NCBI GenBank assembly: GCA_947069175.1
Contig: CAMTDV010000030.1
Location: forward strand, 95,876,411 to 95,940,410
Origin: Scalesia atractyloides
Lineage: Eukaryota > Streptophyta > Magnoliopsida > Asterales > Asteraceae
Direction of reading: 5' to 3'
Length of the DNA stretch: 64,000 bases
Made by a program: the position numbers and the translations under genes. The notes under the pieces are model-generated. The model was not told where the DNA came from and did no database searches. It saw only the letters and a list, made by a program, of their open reading frames with translations. This document shows positions 12,601 to 24,772 of this stretch, in pieces (positions within the stretch are counted from its first letter, which is position 1; every line of letters begins with the position of its first letter).

Positions 12601-15433
12601 GAGAAAATCATAAAACCCTAAGGCTCGGTATTTTAGGATCAAAAGAAAATAAAAATATTTAAAAAAGGACTTGTAAATAAAATCCAAAAAAAAAAGAAGT
12701 TTTTAGAGAGTTCATTTTGAGTAGCATACGAACGACCCAACTTGTTCACTCATAACCGAAAATACATTTAAAATTGTAAATAGAATTCAGCTGTTAACTA
12801 TCTCTTGTTTATACCCATAATTTATACTGAACTAATGAAAAATAAATGACCCATCAAAAAGATTCACAAATCTTTCGCTTTTGATCCATAGATTTTAGTT
12901 CGCATTGTCTACAAAACTAGAAATATTCCCTCCCTCCACCTCATAACGAACACACACACTTTGTCCCCATTGTTACGAGCGAGACTTTGAAGTCTATGAT
13001 CATGAAATCACAAGTGAATTGCACCGCCACCTCTCACTATCGGCAACCCAGCTAGGAAACCGCCGCATCAGGCGATGACGACGAGTCTCAAGCATCATGC
13101 GTGTGATTTATAATTAGATCGGCAACAGCGATGGTGATCTATGGCAACCAATCGAAAGAGAGCCATGTTCAAATGTGTTTTCCGACGACTGAGATAAGTC
13201 ATAACAGAAGGAAAGGAAACAGTCGCACTGTACGACAACGTATAATTAGACCAACAACAGCATGGCCATAATTTTGCTAAAAAAAGTAACGTTGACCAAT
13301 ACTGACCTCATATGTGGACCAATCATAATAATTAATAAATACGTGTTCATCTGTTATTTACCTAATAATATACAAAACAATATATGATACTCCTCTATGG
13401 TTAAGGGAGAAGGGTGTGGGCGGCAAACCTCATCGGCAAAAGGGTTTGCCGCATGCTAACACCGCCTCAAAGTTGTTTAAACGTCACCGATCGACATAGG
13501 TGAAGAAATTTGACCGTTGGACTTCTCAACGGCTATATAGCCTTTTAAAACAAAAAAAAATTAATTTTGTTTGTGACGAAGAAGAGATGACGGAGAGGAC
13601 GACAGCGAGCAGAAGAGACGACGGAGAGGACGATGCCGCCGGATTCTTCGAGCTCCGGCGAGCAGAAGAGACGATCGGAGACGGCGAGCATGGATTCTAT
13701 GGATCAAATGTCTCCAAGGAAGAAGCAGAACAAACGCCGTCATCACCTTCCGCCGCAAACCCACTTCCACCATTTTTTCCGGCGGATGTGATTTTCCGGC
13801 GGGTGGAACCGGTGGTGGTGGAGGTGATCGTGATGGAGGTGGAACCGGTGGTGGTGGTGGCGAGTGGTGATGGTGGCGGTGGAGGTGACTGGTGGTACCA
13901 GGAAGTGAGAAGAAATACATTTGATAACTTGCAGATGGTGGGTATTTTGTGAAGGTGATGGGTATTTGTGGTGGAGGGTAGGACAAAAAAAAAATTAAAA
14001 AAATAGTTTGCCACTTTCAAATGTTTAATAATTGCCAACACTTTTTAGCATAGTTTAAATTTTTTACCCTAAATGACGTGACCTCTGATTGATTGATTTT
14101 AAAGTTTGTAACTTTCAATTGTTTAACTACTCTCTTCACCCTAACATAATTATTTAGTATTTTTAATACCACATGATATTTTGAATTTTTATTGTTCACT
14201 ATTAGTTATTTTAGTTGATACACACATGATATTTTGAATTTTTGATTATTCAGTATTAGTTATTCTATTCATTTGTATCCATATGTTCCAAACTATTGAC
14301 CGCGGACGTTATGTCAATAAATGTTTTTTTTTTCTGAAAATATTAAACACTTAATTTAGTAAACCATTAAGACTCTAATAAACACCTAATTTAGTAAGGT
14401 ATCATTTATTAATATTGTTCTCTGAAAATGTCAAGAAATTTCGGAGTCCGGAGCGAGAATAAAAAATAGACCTCTAAAATTTGTTTCCCCCTCCCTTATA
14501 CGCACTCCTATTTTTTTTTTTCTGACAAAGAGTTCAAATTTAGGCCCCCCTAATGGTATAGTTAGTTTTATAACCGGGTTTGAATTTCCGATATAATTTA
14601 GTTTTTAAATCCAATAACATGCTTTTACTTGAAAATAATTATACATATGATTATAATTTAGGGTATGTATGTATAAATGTTGGGCACCGAGAGAGTGAGT
14701 CCACAACGGTCGCCCACCTTGCTCCCCCTTAAGGCTGACCCGGAATATATCGTTGACGCCACTAAATGATCCACAACACATTGTGAGGAGCTTTTATTCA
14801 CATATTCCAACTGAAACTCAATCTTAGTAACTACATGTCCTTAATAAAATTTATACCCCTTTGAAATTTTAAGTGATTTTAAAGCTAAACATATTTAGAA
14901 TTTAATCTTTGATTAAGAAGTCACTTCATTTTAAATAACTAACATGTATATGTTTTTAAATAACTAGAACTAGAATTTATACAAATCAAATAAAGAATTT
15001 TTACAACATTGTAGTTTGGGACTTTGGGCTATGGTGGAAGAGCACAGTCGGGCCTATGTTTCCTGGGCCTTTAACAGAAATTAAACCCATAGTAAAGTCG
15101 TTATTTTTTTCTAAGATAAAGTACAAAAAAATCAATAAAATGCGTATCAAACCACACTTTCTCTACCTTTAACGGTTATGATAATGGTATTTGATATTTA
15201 CTATTATAAAATGATATTAGAATTAAGGTAATGGTGTATAATGGTGCACAAAGCCGGATTTTTTTTCTTTCAAAACCAGTTCCGGTTCTACTCAATGAGC
15301 CAATAACCGGGCATTAGTTGGAACTGGTTTTGGATAGTGAAGTGAACGGTTTGGTTTCGGATTTTTCTTGGGTTTTGGTTGGAACTGATTTCTAATAACA
15401 AGATTAGTATGTGTGTGCATAAAATGAGAGGTG

Positions 15434-15475
<42 letters not shown>

Positions 15476-16420
15476 AAATGATTTTTTTAATAAAAGATCC
15501 GTTGAATAACGGATATGTTTTGAAATTCACAAACACAACGCCGTTGTGTACAAAGCGGGGATAAAAAAAATCAACCCAAAGCGCCCCACGTAATGGTGTG
15601 GGGGCGCTTTGGCCGGCGTTTTCCTCCTCATACCGCCCCACTACGGAAGGCGTTATGATAGTCATGCCAAGTGAAAAAAAAAAATCCAAACGATGATGCA
15701 AAATTAACCATTTGATGATGCACTGCTTGTTGGTGGTGTATTCTTCCATTGTAAAATGCAAGAATTCCAATGTTAATGTGTAGCTAAATTAATAACTAAA
15801 AGGACATGTCTACGTGTAATACTTGGAGCAATCGACTATCATACCTCTAATAATGTCGGATCGTCGAGCAGCGATCGTCGAGCGATCCTCCATCGTTGAT
15901 ATTAGAGTCATCATTTAAGTGGTGGTAAATGCTTCCCATGATCTAACAATATTGTGGTATGGTGTTTGTTCTATACAAAATGATATGATTTTTAATCTTT
16001 GTAACGGTAAGGTTATTTAGCATTTTATTGTAAAACAATATTGTTAAGAATGGTGGCATTTAAGTTCCAATCAAAATACATCCCTAACTTAAGCCTTGTC
16101 AACACTTCTAAACGAAGAAATCTAACAAACACTATAAATTTTCGAACACCCATTAAAAATTAATGTGTGAGAAAAAGAGAACTAAGAACGGTGGCCACCT
16201 CTATCGTCTGTCTTCGGTCTGGAATTACAAACAAGAGCTCCGCATCACATCCCGATTTGAAATTTTCAAACACCTTCCACGTAAGAGCGTTGAAGGTGGT
16301 GTTATAACATTTTAACAAAATTTTAGAAACAAAACTAAAGTTTTCAAGAACTAATATATAATTTCACTATCCAGGTCGACGATGATTAATCATTGCAGTT
16401 ACTATATAAAAAAGACATCA
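12601..16420. other. Gene-poor stretch with low-complexity frames and hairpins
   Basis: At 13397-13600 there is a GGTTAAGGGAGAAGGGTGTG segment followed by a leader-like sequence with GGCTATATAGCC; I associate this type of leader with PIF/Harbinger elements, but I found no matching far end. The open frames at 13500-13986 on both strands consist of GGTGGT/CCACCA triplets and are not credible proteins. A hairpin-rich GC patch lies at 15575-15660, and an AT microsatellite at 15437-15472. No gene is supported. Confidence 0.4.
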
Positions 16421-16429
16421 ATGTGTGGT

Positions 16430-16770
16430 GTAAAATTCCGATTGTTTATGCGTTCTCCTTCGGAGATTTGTTGGAGACTCATGAGAGAAGCAGGTTGGAA
16501 GAGAAGGCTAAGGAGGCTTTGTAAGGGTGATAAGGATTGCGTGTTGCAGTCTTTGGCGCACTAGGAATGGTCTCATTTTCAACAATAAGCCGGTTAGAGT
16601 CGAAAACGTCATTAGTGAGGTGAAGTTGATCGGCTTCCTTTGCTATAAAAATAGGTCAAAGGACAAATTGATTACATAGGATAATTGGTGTAAAATTCTT
16701 TGTGTTTGGTCCTCTGATTCGGAGTGTGACCGGTTTCTAATGAAGTTTACGTTTAAAAAAATATAAAAAA
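16430..16770 (+). pseudogene. 3' end of a LINE (non-LTR retrotransposon), decayed
   Basis: One frame reads SLWRTRNGLIFNNKPVRVEN, then a segment with EVKLIGFLCYKNRSK and, after a stop, DNWCKILC, matching the C-terminal tail of plant LINE ORF2 (the WxxWRxRN motif after the RT zinc-binding domain). Upstream codons are in a different frame. The copy ends in an A-rich tail near 16755-16772. Only the last few hundred bases remain, as expected for a 5'-truncated insertion. Confidence 0.65.
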
Positions 16771-16907
16771 AAGTCATATTTAAACACAACATTTTTTTAA
16801 ACGGTAAGTTTTATTAGAAAACGCAACCAACAACAACAATTAATAACTAAATACAATTAATAACTAAATTTTGTATTCGGTACTAGCTTCTGAAGCTGTT
16901 AAAATAA

Positions 16908-18136
16908 GAGTTAAATGTTTGGTTGGTCCCTTTGATTTGCGAAAATTGCAGATTTAGTCATAAGGGTTTACTAATTACACACTTGGTACCGGTGGTTGTA
17001 ATTTTTAAACTCGGGTGGTCCTTAACACTAACCTATGTTAAATATCTTAGTTAAGTGTGTGTGAAATGTCTATTTTACCCCTGAGATTTAAAAAACAGAA
17101 ATAAGTGAGCCCCACCTTATCCCACCCTTCTTCTTCCTCACTTCACCCCTTTTTGTTAAAAGCCACTCACCACCACCATCTTTCCAAACCAGTGAACCAC
17201 CACCACCACCGTTACAAACCACCACCTGCAACCAACTCTGCCGTCTCAGTCTTCATTTGGATATTTTCTACGTTCTCCTTCTCACCCTAATTCAACCAAA
17301 CGTAAAACCACACCACAAAAATTTCACAACAGGAGAAAAAAACAAGATAGAAATAGACCATAATTTCACGAATAGCAGCGGGGGAAACACCATCATCGTC
17401 TTTAGACTGTTTAAACTTCTTAATCGCAATACACTTGCTCCGATTTGATTTGATCTTCGCTAAGACACGAGTCCGTAAGTTCCTTCACCGATTTTACCGA
17501 TCAAATCGTACTGTTGCAACCACTTAGGCCGATTGGTGGAATCGGTGGTACTGTTGCTACCGCTTCCACTGTTGTTGCCTCCGTTGCTCATCTTTTGAAT
17601 CGAATTATGACGGATTTAATCACACTGATTGGTGTTTTAGTCGTTAGGGCATGAATTCGTAGTTCTAAGGTTTCGTGGGCTAACGGTTTATTTTGCGAAA
17701 TTGCAGACACTCAGCTGTGATGTTCTTAATAAGATGTGAATAGAAAAATATCTTAGTTAAGTGTGTGTGAATATAACCTGGTCGGTGAGCAGCATATCAG
17801 AGACGAGTTGGTTGCAGGTGGTGGTTTGTAATGGTGGTGGTGGTGGTTCACTGGTTTGGAGAGATGGTGGTGGTGGGTGGCTCTTAACAAAAATGGGTGA
17901 AGTGGGGAAGAAGGGTGGGATAAGGTGGGACTCACTTATTTCTATTTGTTTTTTTTAATCTCAGGGGTAAAATAGACATTTCACACACACTTAACTAAGA
18001 TATTTAACATAGGTTAGTGTTAAGGACCACCCGAGTTTAAAAATTACAACCACCAAGACCAAGTGTGTAATTAGTAAACCCTTAGGACCAAATCTGTAAT
18101 TTTCACAAACCACAGGACCAAACAAGCATTTAACTC
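16908..18136 (-). mobile_element. Pack-MULE carrying an exon of a CDKE/CDK8-type kinase gene
   Basis: Long terminal inverted arms of about 340 bp begin GAGTTAAATG on the left and end CATTTAACTC on the right. The 9-bp direct repeat TTAAAATAA flanks the element exactly (16899-16907 and 18137-18145), the Mutator-superfamily signature. The arms include CACC/GGTG-rich stretches that pair with each other. The unpaired centre (about 17250-17795) holds host-gene sequence, described separately. No transposase is present, so it would move only in trans. Confidence 0.85.
17359..17591 (-). pseudogene. Captured first exon of cyclin-dependent kinase E (CDK8-like)
   Basis: Reading from an ATG at 17591, the frame gives a Ser/Asn-rich leader, then RPKWLQQYDLIGKIGEGTYG with the kinase glycine loop GEGTYG. 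After a short disrupted patch near 17495 it continues with AIKKFKQSKDDDGVSPAAIR and EIM, ending at a GT donor at 17358. In CDK8-class plant kinases the conserved order is the glycine loop, the AIKKF lysine, then the SPTAIRE cyclin-binding helix; here SPTAIRE reads SPAAIRE. The patch after GLV has a net one-base loss and an in-frame stop, so the fragment cannot encode a kinase. It includes upstream sequence resembling the donor gene's 5' UTR. No later exons are present. Confidence 0.85.
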
Positions 18137-18549
18137 TTAAAATAACTGTTCAAAAGTCATCGAAAATTGCAGTGCAATAATATTAAAATATATTTGGAGG
18201 TTCGAAAGTTGTGTGGGACACGATCCGTCGAGAGTGGACTGGAGCCGCTCGCCGAAACCACCACACCTGACAACCGCCACCGTGTCAGACCTCCGCCGTT
18301 CATTATTTATTACTCCCACTGTTAACACCTTAACGGAGGTTTCACGTTTCACGTGTAATATAAATTTTGTTTCTTTAAAGATTGACGGAGAAGGGTAACG
18401 GTGATCGGGTCCGTGAGTGTGTGTCACCGTTAGATTTCAAATATTGCAAGGGGGGACTCACGAGGTAGATTTTCGTAACTATAGGGACATGGGTTATTCT
18501 TTATTTACGATTCCACCCCTTGTCTTTTTAAGTTAAAATATCTCATTTC

Positions 18550-19263
18550 AACATGTGTTTTTGGATATTAACTTATTAGGTTATAACCCAGGTTATAACC
18601 CGTGTATTATACATGTTGAATAAATGAATTTTATATATACTAAATAACAAAAACAGTGTATTTTTAAAAACCTTCTTTATTACGTAGGTTGTATAAATGT
18701 AATTTTATATATTAGAAAAATTATATAGGAAACATATTGTACGGGTTGAATAAAAGTAATTTTATATACTTAATAATAAAAAAAATTATATCTTTAAAAC
18801 CACGTGTATTACACAGGATGAATAGATGTAGCATTGTTTACCAAATAATAAAAAAAAATTATATCTTAAAAAACCCTCGTGCATTACACGGCTTGAATAA
18901 AATTGATTTTATGTACCAAATAATAAGAAAATTATATTTAAAAAAATTAATGGATATACTCGGTACACGATAGATATGGTGATTGCGGATATGGTTATTG
19001 AAAAGAAGATACAGTTGTCAAACATGTTATTCAAGCAAATAAACAGCCATTTGAGTGATAAAATATAAATTATATTTAAAAAACCCGTAATAAATCTAAT
19101 TTAGAAAAAACTAAGACTTTGTTATTATAAGTAAAATCAATGAATTTATATTTGTAATTTTGTTTTGTATTATTTTAGTATAAAGTGCATATTATACATA
19201 TAATTATATTATATCTTAAGTTATTGATGTCATTCAAAATGTTTTTTCGATTTTAAGTCTAGC

Positions 19264-19303
<40 letters not shown>

Positions 19304-19620
19304 GGTAAAAGTTTAAAATTTATTAGAGTTATAAATGAGAAGTATACATTAAATTTAAAATAAATAATAATTATCTATAATTAAGTAGAAGAGATTAAAC
19401 AAAATAATATTTAGTAGGAGAGTTATCTATAATTAATTAAAAAAGATTAAACTAAATAATAATTATCCAGAAGATATTAAACTAAATAATATTTAGTAGG
19501 AGAGTTATCTATTATTAATTAAAAGAAATTAAACTAAAATAATAATAATCTTTAAAATATTGTCTAATATGATGACAAATGTTCCATAAGTGATTTCTTT
19601 TATTATATAGTATAGATTCT
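18550..19620. repeat. AT-rich degenerate tandem repeats and TA microsatellite
   Basis: From about 18590 to 18960 a unit of roughly 70 bp recurs four or five times, recognisable by GTATTAYACRGGTTGAATAA and AAATAATAAAAAAAATTATA. A pure TA run lies at 19267-19300. Two diverged copies of AGTAGGAGAGTTATCTATAA lie near 19411-19430 and 19494-19515. No gene is seen. Confidence 0.6.
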
Positions 19621-19735
19621 TCTACTAGTTATATATATTTTCTGGATTTGCTAAACTACTTCTTAAATAGTTATGTTTAGAAAATTTGTTGTTTTATATA
19701 TCTTTTTTTTATTTAATCAAAGTGATGTGGTTTTA

Positions 19736-20088
19736 ATTTGTGGTATCGTGGTAGGAGACTTGGGTTTTCAATAGAGACTCAAGTTCAATTCCCACTTGTG
19801 TCATATTAAGGTGGATATAACCTTGGGCTTATAGCTCAGTGGTTGAACAATGATGGTGATAAACCCACCAAGGGAGTTCGAACCTGAGCTGTACCGCCGT
19901 TTTCATCCAACTGTTACTTCAGCGAGACAACTCATTGGAGGCAGTACGGTTGGGAACGCCGTAACCAAGTCTGACCGATCCAGCGCGGAACCGGTTAAGA
20001 CAACGCAGTCTGGACAGATCCTGGCTAGGGCTGCCGTTTAAGCGGTGTGAAATTGGGACACTAAAAAAGAAAGTCACCGTTCAAAAAA
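19736..20088 (+). mobile_element. SINE-like element with two tRNA-related heads
   Basis: At 19740-19795 an A-box-like TGGTATCGTGGTAGG is followed by a B-box-like AAGTTCAATTCCC. At 19829-19885 a second pair follows: TATAGCTCAGTGGTTGAAC and GAGTTCGAACCTG. Both have tRNA-like spacing. The downstream body has no open frame of note and ends in a short A run at 20082-20088. I could not identify a clean target duplication, so the outer limits are approximate, and two abutting SINEs are possible instead of one dimeric element. Confidence 0.55.
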
Positions 20089-20709
20089 AGAAGTTTATTA
20101 CAATTCTTGAATTGGTTTATGGCACTTTCCAAAAGTTAAAATTTAGACGTGTGTTAAGTTAATTAACCACTATTTTTAATGATCCTTTACACTAATCTAA
20201 ATTGCTTCTTTGCGTATGTTTAAATTTGAGATCTTTCGTCTAAGAGACATTTGTCTCTATTAAGTGATTTATCTTCACATTGACAGTTTACTACTATTTA
20301 ATTAATTAACCTAGTTGGAGGAAATTATGAAACTATGTTATAAGTTAGTTGACCACTATTTATTGGTTTATAAGTTATGTTTTCCATTTAAAGTTTTATT
20401 GAACATACCAGGTTTATGTCTTTGATTAATGATAGCCTAACAACTCATTTGGGTTTTCTTAAACATAACTTGAACAACCCTTTCAATGAGTAAGATTGGC
20501 TAAGATTCGAACAAGTTACCCTATGTATTGAAACACAAATAAAACATAACAGAGGATATAAAGAGATTGAATAGTGTAAACCATTTTGAACTCAATTTAA
20601 TCATAAGTTGCTTATAAATACGACCCTCATTTTATAGGAGACAAAGTGACATTTAATAGACCTATATCTGTGGATATTATGTTGTTATGTGTCAGTTAGC
20701 TATTATTAT

Positions 20710-20832
20710 CGACATTTGACACATTGTCTAATGGGAGGTCTAAAGGTATAGTTGTACGACATCCAGTCAATCGACATTTGACACATTGTTTACTGGGAGG
20801 TCTAAAGGCATGGTTGTACGACGTCCAGTTAA
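20710..20832. repeat. 62-bp tandem duplication
   Basis: Two adjacent copies of a unit starting CGACATTTGACACATTGT and containing GGGAGGTCTAAAGG, differing at a few positions. Confidence 0.85.
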
Positions 20833-21026
20833 ATTGCAAAATTCATAACTAATCAAGTACCGGGCATACCTACGTGTATCAGATACACCCATTAGTGTTA
20901 TAAAAAAACTCCTTAAGATTTCATGTATATATAGTTTTTTTTAGTTTTATGTTTTAAAATCTATATAATAGCTTAACACAATATAATTTGTCATGATTTG
21001 AGGCTGAATCTTTATACATAATTTTT

Positions 21027-21452
21027 GAGTAAATTGTCAAAATGATCTATGAGGTTTGATCATTTTTGTCACTTTAGTCCAAACTCGAACCTTTTTGAAT
21101 CTGAGTCCTTGTTGTTTCAATTTTGTTGCCATTCATCCAAAATCAAAATCTAGTTAGATTTTTTACTAAACATCCAACTTTTTTGTCTTTCTCATCCCTT
21201 TTAATGAATGGCAAAATGTCTTTTAATGTTTTATTATAACAAATTAAAAAAATCTAATCATTTTACCCTTCATTAAAAAGGAGCAAAAGACAAAAAAATA
21301 TGATGTTAAATGAAAAATCTGACTAGATTCTGATTTTAAATGAAAATGATAACAAAATATAAACCACAAGGACCCAGATTTAAAAAAATTTAAGCTTTAA
21401 ACTAAAGTGACAAAGGTGACTAGACCTCAGGTATCATTTTGGCAATTTACTC
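21027..21452. mobile_element. Foldback (MULE-type) element
   Basis: The left end GAGTAAATTGTCAAAATGAT is inverted at the right end as ATTTTGGCAATTTACTC. The arms contain TTTGTCACTTTAGTCCAAA and its inverse and span most of the element. Flanking sequence is T-rich on both sides, so the duplication is ambiguous. Same end type (GAGTAAA) as the elements at 7039 and 16908. Confidence 0.7.
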
Positions 21453-21526
21453 TATTTTTTACCATGGAATACGTTGTTATTACACAACTGTGTATATTAA
21501 TATATATTATGTAGCATTAAAATTGC

Positions 21527-21558
<32 letters not shown>

Positions 21559-22736
21559 TATAATATTAAAAAAAAATATAATAATCACTTCGATATAGTT
21601 TTGGTGGGTATGAAAACCTTATTAATCATAACCGATCTACTATTGTCGGTTTTCATAAAATCATTAACCGACCTACTGGTTTTTGGTATGGTTTAGTTAT
21701 ATTAATTTGCTTTCATCGATTATTTTAGCTATGGGCTAGTTGATTTGGTTTTCTACACAACCCTAGTTAAAAAAAAATAATACTTTCTCAATCCTATAAT
21801 GCTTGTGGAGAAACTCCCAATATCATAAAGGAATGGCATATCCTAGGTTATTCTTGATTTTTAGTTGTAAGCAGGTCTCTCTGAACCTCTTAGTGATTCA
21901 TCCTAGTCCGTTACATTAGTGGATTCCTAACCTAAAGTAGAATAAAAGCTAGGTGATAAGCTCCATGACTAATTAACCATTTAAGTTTCAATATTGTTCA
22001 TTGTTGTAAATTAAATAAACTGTAGTTTTACATCCAGAGGTTTGAAAGCGTTGATACTCTTACCTCTTATTTTAAAATTTTTGCTCCTTTACACCCCGCG
22101 TACGGCCAATTCGTTCATTGTTGGACTCTGGGTCCTAACGTCGTTAAAGTCAACACTACAAAGGTAACGATAGTACTCGGTTTCCAAGACCGTGTTTTAT
22201 TATCGTTCCTATATTCATATTTTTTAAAATAACTTATTTTGCATGATTAAACAATCTTTCTCTTAAAGGGTAGATACCACAAGTCCACAACTTGTCACTT
22301 GAAACTTTTAAAAAGTTATGTAACAATATAAATATTACTGGCCATAAATAAACAAGTAATAAATGCGCTCGTACTAGTTTATAATTCTTGAAAAAAATTA
22401 ACCTAGAAAATATACCTATTTTTCAAACATGTTCAAATTAACCACATTTCACATCTATTATCTCACGCACCTCGACGGAGACAAATTAAAATGATGCACA
22501 AAAGCCACTTTTAACCTCTTCCTTGCTTTATCTACGATGTTCGTTGTCTCATTCAAAATTTTAGCTATTTCACTTTCACCCCTTCTTGTTTTGTTTTCTT
22601 ACAAAAATTACCCTCTAACCAATAATGGATGACTCTTATTTTTTTTTGAATGACACCAATAATGGATGACTCTTAAACGAAGAAAAAGGTCAGCCCTGTA
22701 GATTTTCTCAAAAACCAAGGGTATTTTCGTCAACCC
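21453..22736. other. Intergenic stretch without a recognised gene
   Basis: Contains an AT/AC microsatellite at 21526-21560 and otherwise AT-rich unique-looking DNA. An 85-codon frame at 21439-21696 runs through the microsatellite and is not credible. Confidence 0.4.
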
Positions 22737-22753
22737 AACTCTCCCAGCAAACA

Positions 22754-22972
22754 GGGTCCTCCACTATGGCATAATGGTTGTCCCTATCTTGATAAAGGCT
22801 TGGCCTGGGGTTTATCCAGGTTCAAGTTCAAGGGGGCGCAGTTTTACCTATTCTATAGGATTTCTGCGGATCAGGGTGTGCTACGCTTTCTAGCGGTGGT
22901 CGAGTAGTCAGCCTTTGGACATAGCTCCGAAAAGATGAGTTTACACGTGAAAAGCAGTTAGCTGTTAAAAAA
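22754..22972 (+). mobile_element. tRNA-derived SINE with 17-bp target duplication
   Basis: The element is flanked by perfect direct repeats AACTCTCCCAGCAAACA at 22737-22753 and 22973-22989. It starts GGGTCCTCCACTATGGCATA (A-box region TGGCATAATGGTTG) and has a B-box-like CAGGTTCAAGTTC about 35 bases further on. It ends in an A run directly before the second repeat. Length 219 bp. These are the diagnostic features of a SINE mobilised by LINE machinery. It sits just upstream of the probable 5' UTR of the kinase gene. Confidence 0.88.
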
Positions 22973-22989
22973 AACTCTCCCAGCAAACA

Positions 22990-23155
22990 CAATAAAACCG
23001 TGAACATGAAAATCAAAAACATCACAAACACACACACAAACATCTCTAACACCTTCACTTCACACACTAATCCTCTAACTCACATCACATTAACATTCAA
23101 CTTCTACATATTTTCAGATTCCTGAATCCATACCTCCATCACACACGGTAATATC

Positions 23156-23190
<35 letters not shown>

Positions 23191-24331
23191 TAATCTTTGT
23201 ATGTATGTAGTTACCATAGCTGAGTTTGTTTGTTTTGTTGAATATATTCGAGATTTTCATGATGTTATTGTGTTTTGACTCATGAATTTCGTGCATGATT
23301 GTACGTTTTGTTCGTTAGGATTAGCTGTAATTTGTTTGTATGACGTGTGCATTATGCATTAGTATCGACTCGGTATGAAGTGGAATCGGTGAGTCGTTAA
23401 CTCGAGATGTAGTGTGTTGTTATCTGTTATGTATGGATTTGTAATTTTTATCCAGTAATCTACGGTGGATATTCATCGGTTAAAGTGTTGAGTCGTATCT
23501 GCATTGATGTGAAAGTTACAGCCATAGACATTTGAACCTCAATGTCATGTCATTTGATTGATTGATTTATTTTTTTATTAGTATGTCAGCATTTATTTTT
23601 ATGGTTGAAAACTAAAACATTTTTTTTAACGAAAATTAACCTACTCCTAAATACTTCGTATATACCTACTATCTACATAATTTGAACTATTGGGAGCTAT
23701 ATGTCACGGAGTTATCTTTTGAGCTTTCGTGTGTCGTCCCTGGTTGTCCAAGGATAAGCCAATCAATCCCGCTCTTGATTTGGGTCATTGGTTTTATCCT
23801 GTCTTTGACTCATCAAGGGGGAGGTAAAAAAATCTCTTAGAGCGGTGTGTTCGTTTGGTAGAAACGACTAGGCACGTACACATTCTTAATCTGCTGAGGC
23901 CGTCCGTGATAAAGTCCCGGACTAGCCGGTGGACCCAAGCGTTCAAGTACAAAAAATGACCTTCGAATATTTGGTCCGTGACATAAAACTCTCTTTAGAT
24001 TTTGGAAATTCACCTTCGATTTGTTATTCTAACAGTCGATTTTAATTACAGCGTGCGGAAAGCAGCGTTTCGAGTTCCTAGCATAAACGTATTCGGACAA
24101 GTCGGTTTCGTCTCGGAGCGAAGAGGACATTTCAGCTGAATTTGTTTCTTATGTATATGATGTGCTTTAACACGGTGCATTGAAAATTGTGGTAGAACTT
24201 TGCTGCTTTAGCAATATATGCACTGCTGTTAGCCTGTGAAGAAGCTGTAAAATTGGTGTGATGCATATTTCGGGTCGGGTCAATTGAAGAAACAATATCT
24301 GAAAGAGTGAGTTGGGTTATTTATGGGCTCA
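22990..24331 (+). promoter_or_regulatory. Probable 5' UTR and 5' UTR intron of the USP-kinase gene
   Basis: A CA-rich leader at about 22990-23147 ends at a donor-like ACACGGTAATATC. An acceptor-like TTTAATTACAG at 24041-24051 precedes a GC-richer segment leading to the start codon region near 24323-24332. A TA microsatellite lies at 23156-23182, just inside the presumed intron. The assignment is inferred from splice-like signals and position only. Confidence 0.45.
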
Positions 24332-24772
24332 ATGAGTAGAGAACAGAGAAGCTGGAAACGGGCTCGGATGCGGCTGAGAAAATAGTTGTTGTTGTTAAAG
24401 CATCTAAAGAAATCCCCAAGACTGATTTGATTTGGGCTTTGACTCATGTGGTTCAACCAGGGCACTGCATTACATTGCTTGTGGTCTTGCCTGCCCAAAC
24501 TTCTGGTAACATTATACCTTTATGAGTTGTAATATTGATTGAATTTCATCGTACACGTTTGATAATGCAATCTTTGAGACTTTGTTATTGATACGAATGT
24601 TAGAGTATGCAGTGGTTTAACTAAAAAGTGAAAAAGTGACTGACATGTCACTGCCACCTAGGCAGGGCGCGCTCTCACTCACTTTTCCCTAAAAAATGTG
24701 TAATAACATTTGAATTAAATAAAAGGAAAAATATACAATAAAAATGCTGATGTGGAGACGGGCGCCACTCCA

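Noticed and set aside
13500..13986. Open frames of 150 and 141 codons on opposite strands
   Set aside because: They come from GGTGGT/CCACCA triplet repeats that are open on both strands by composition; no domain, no splice context.
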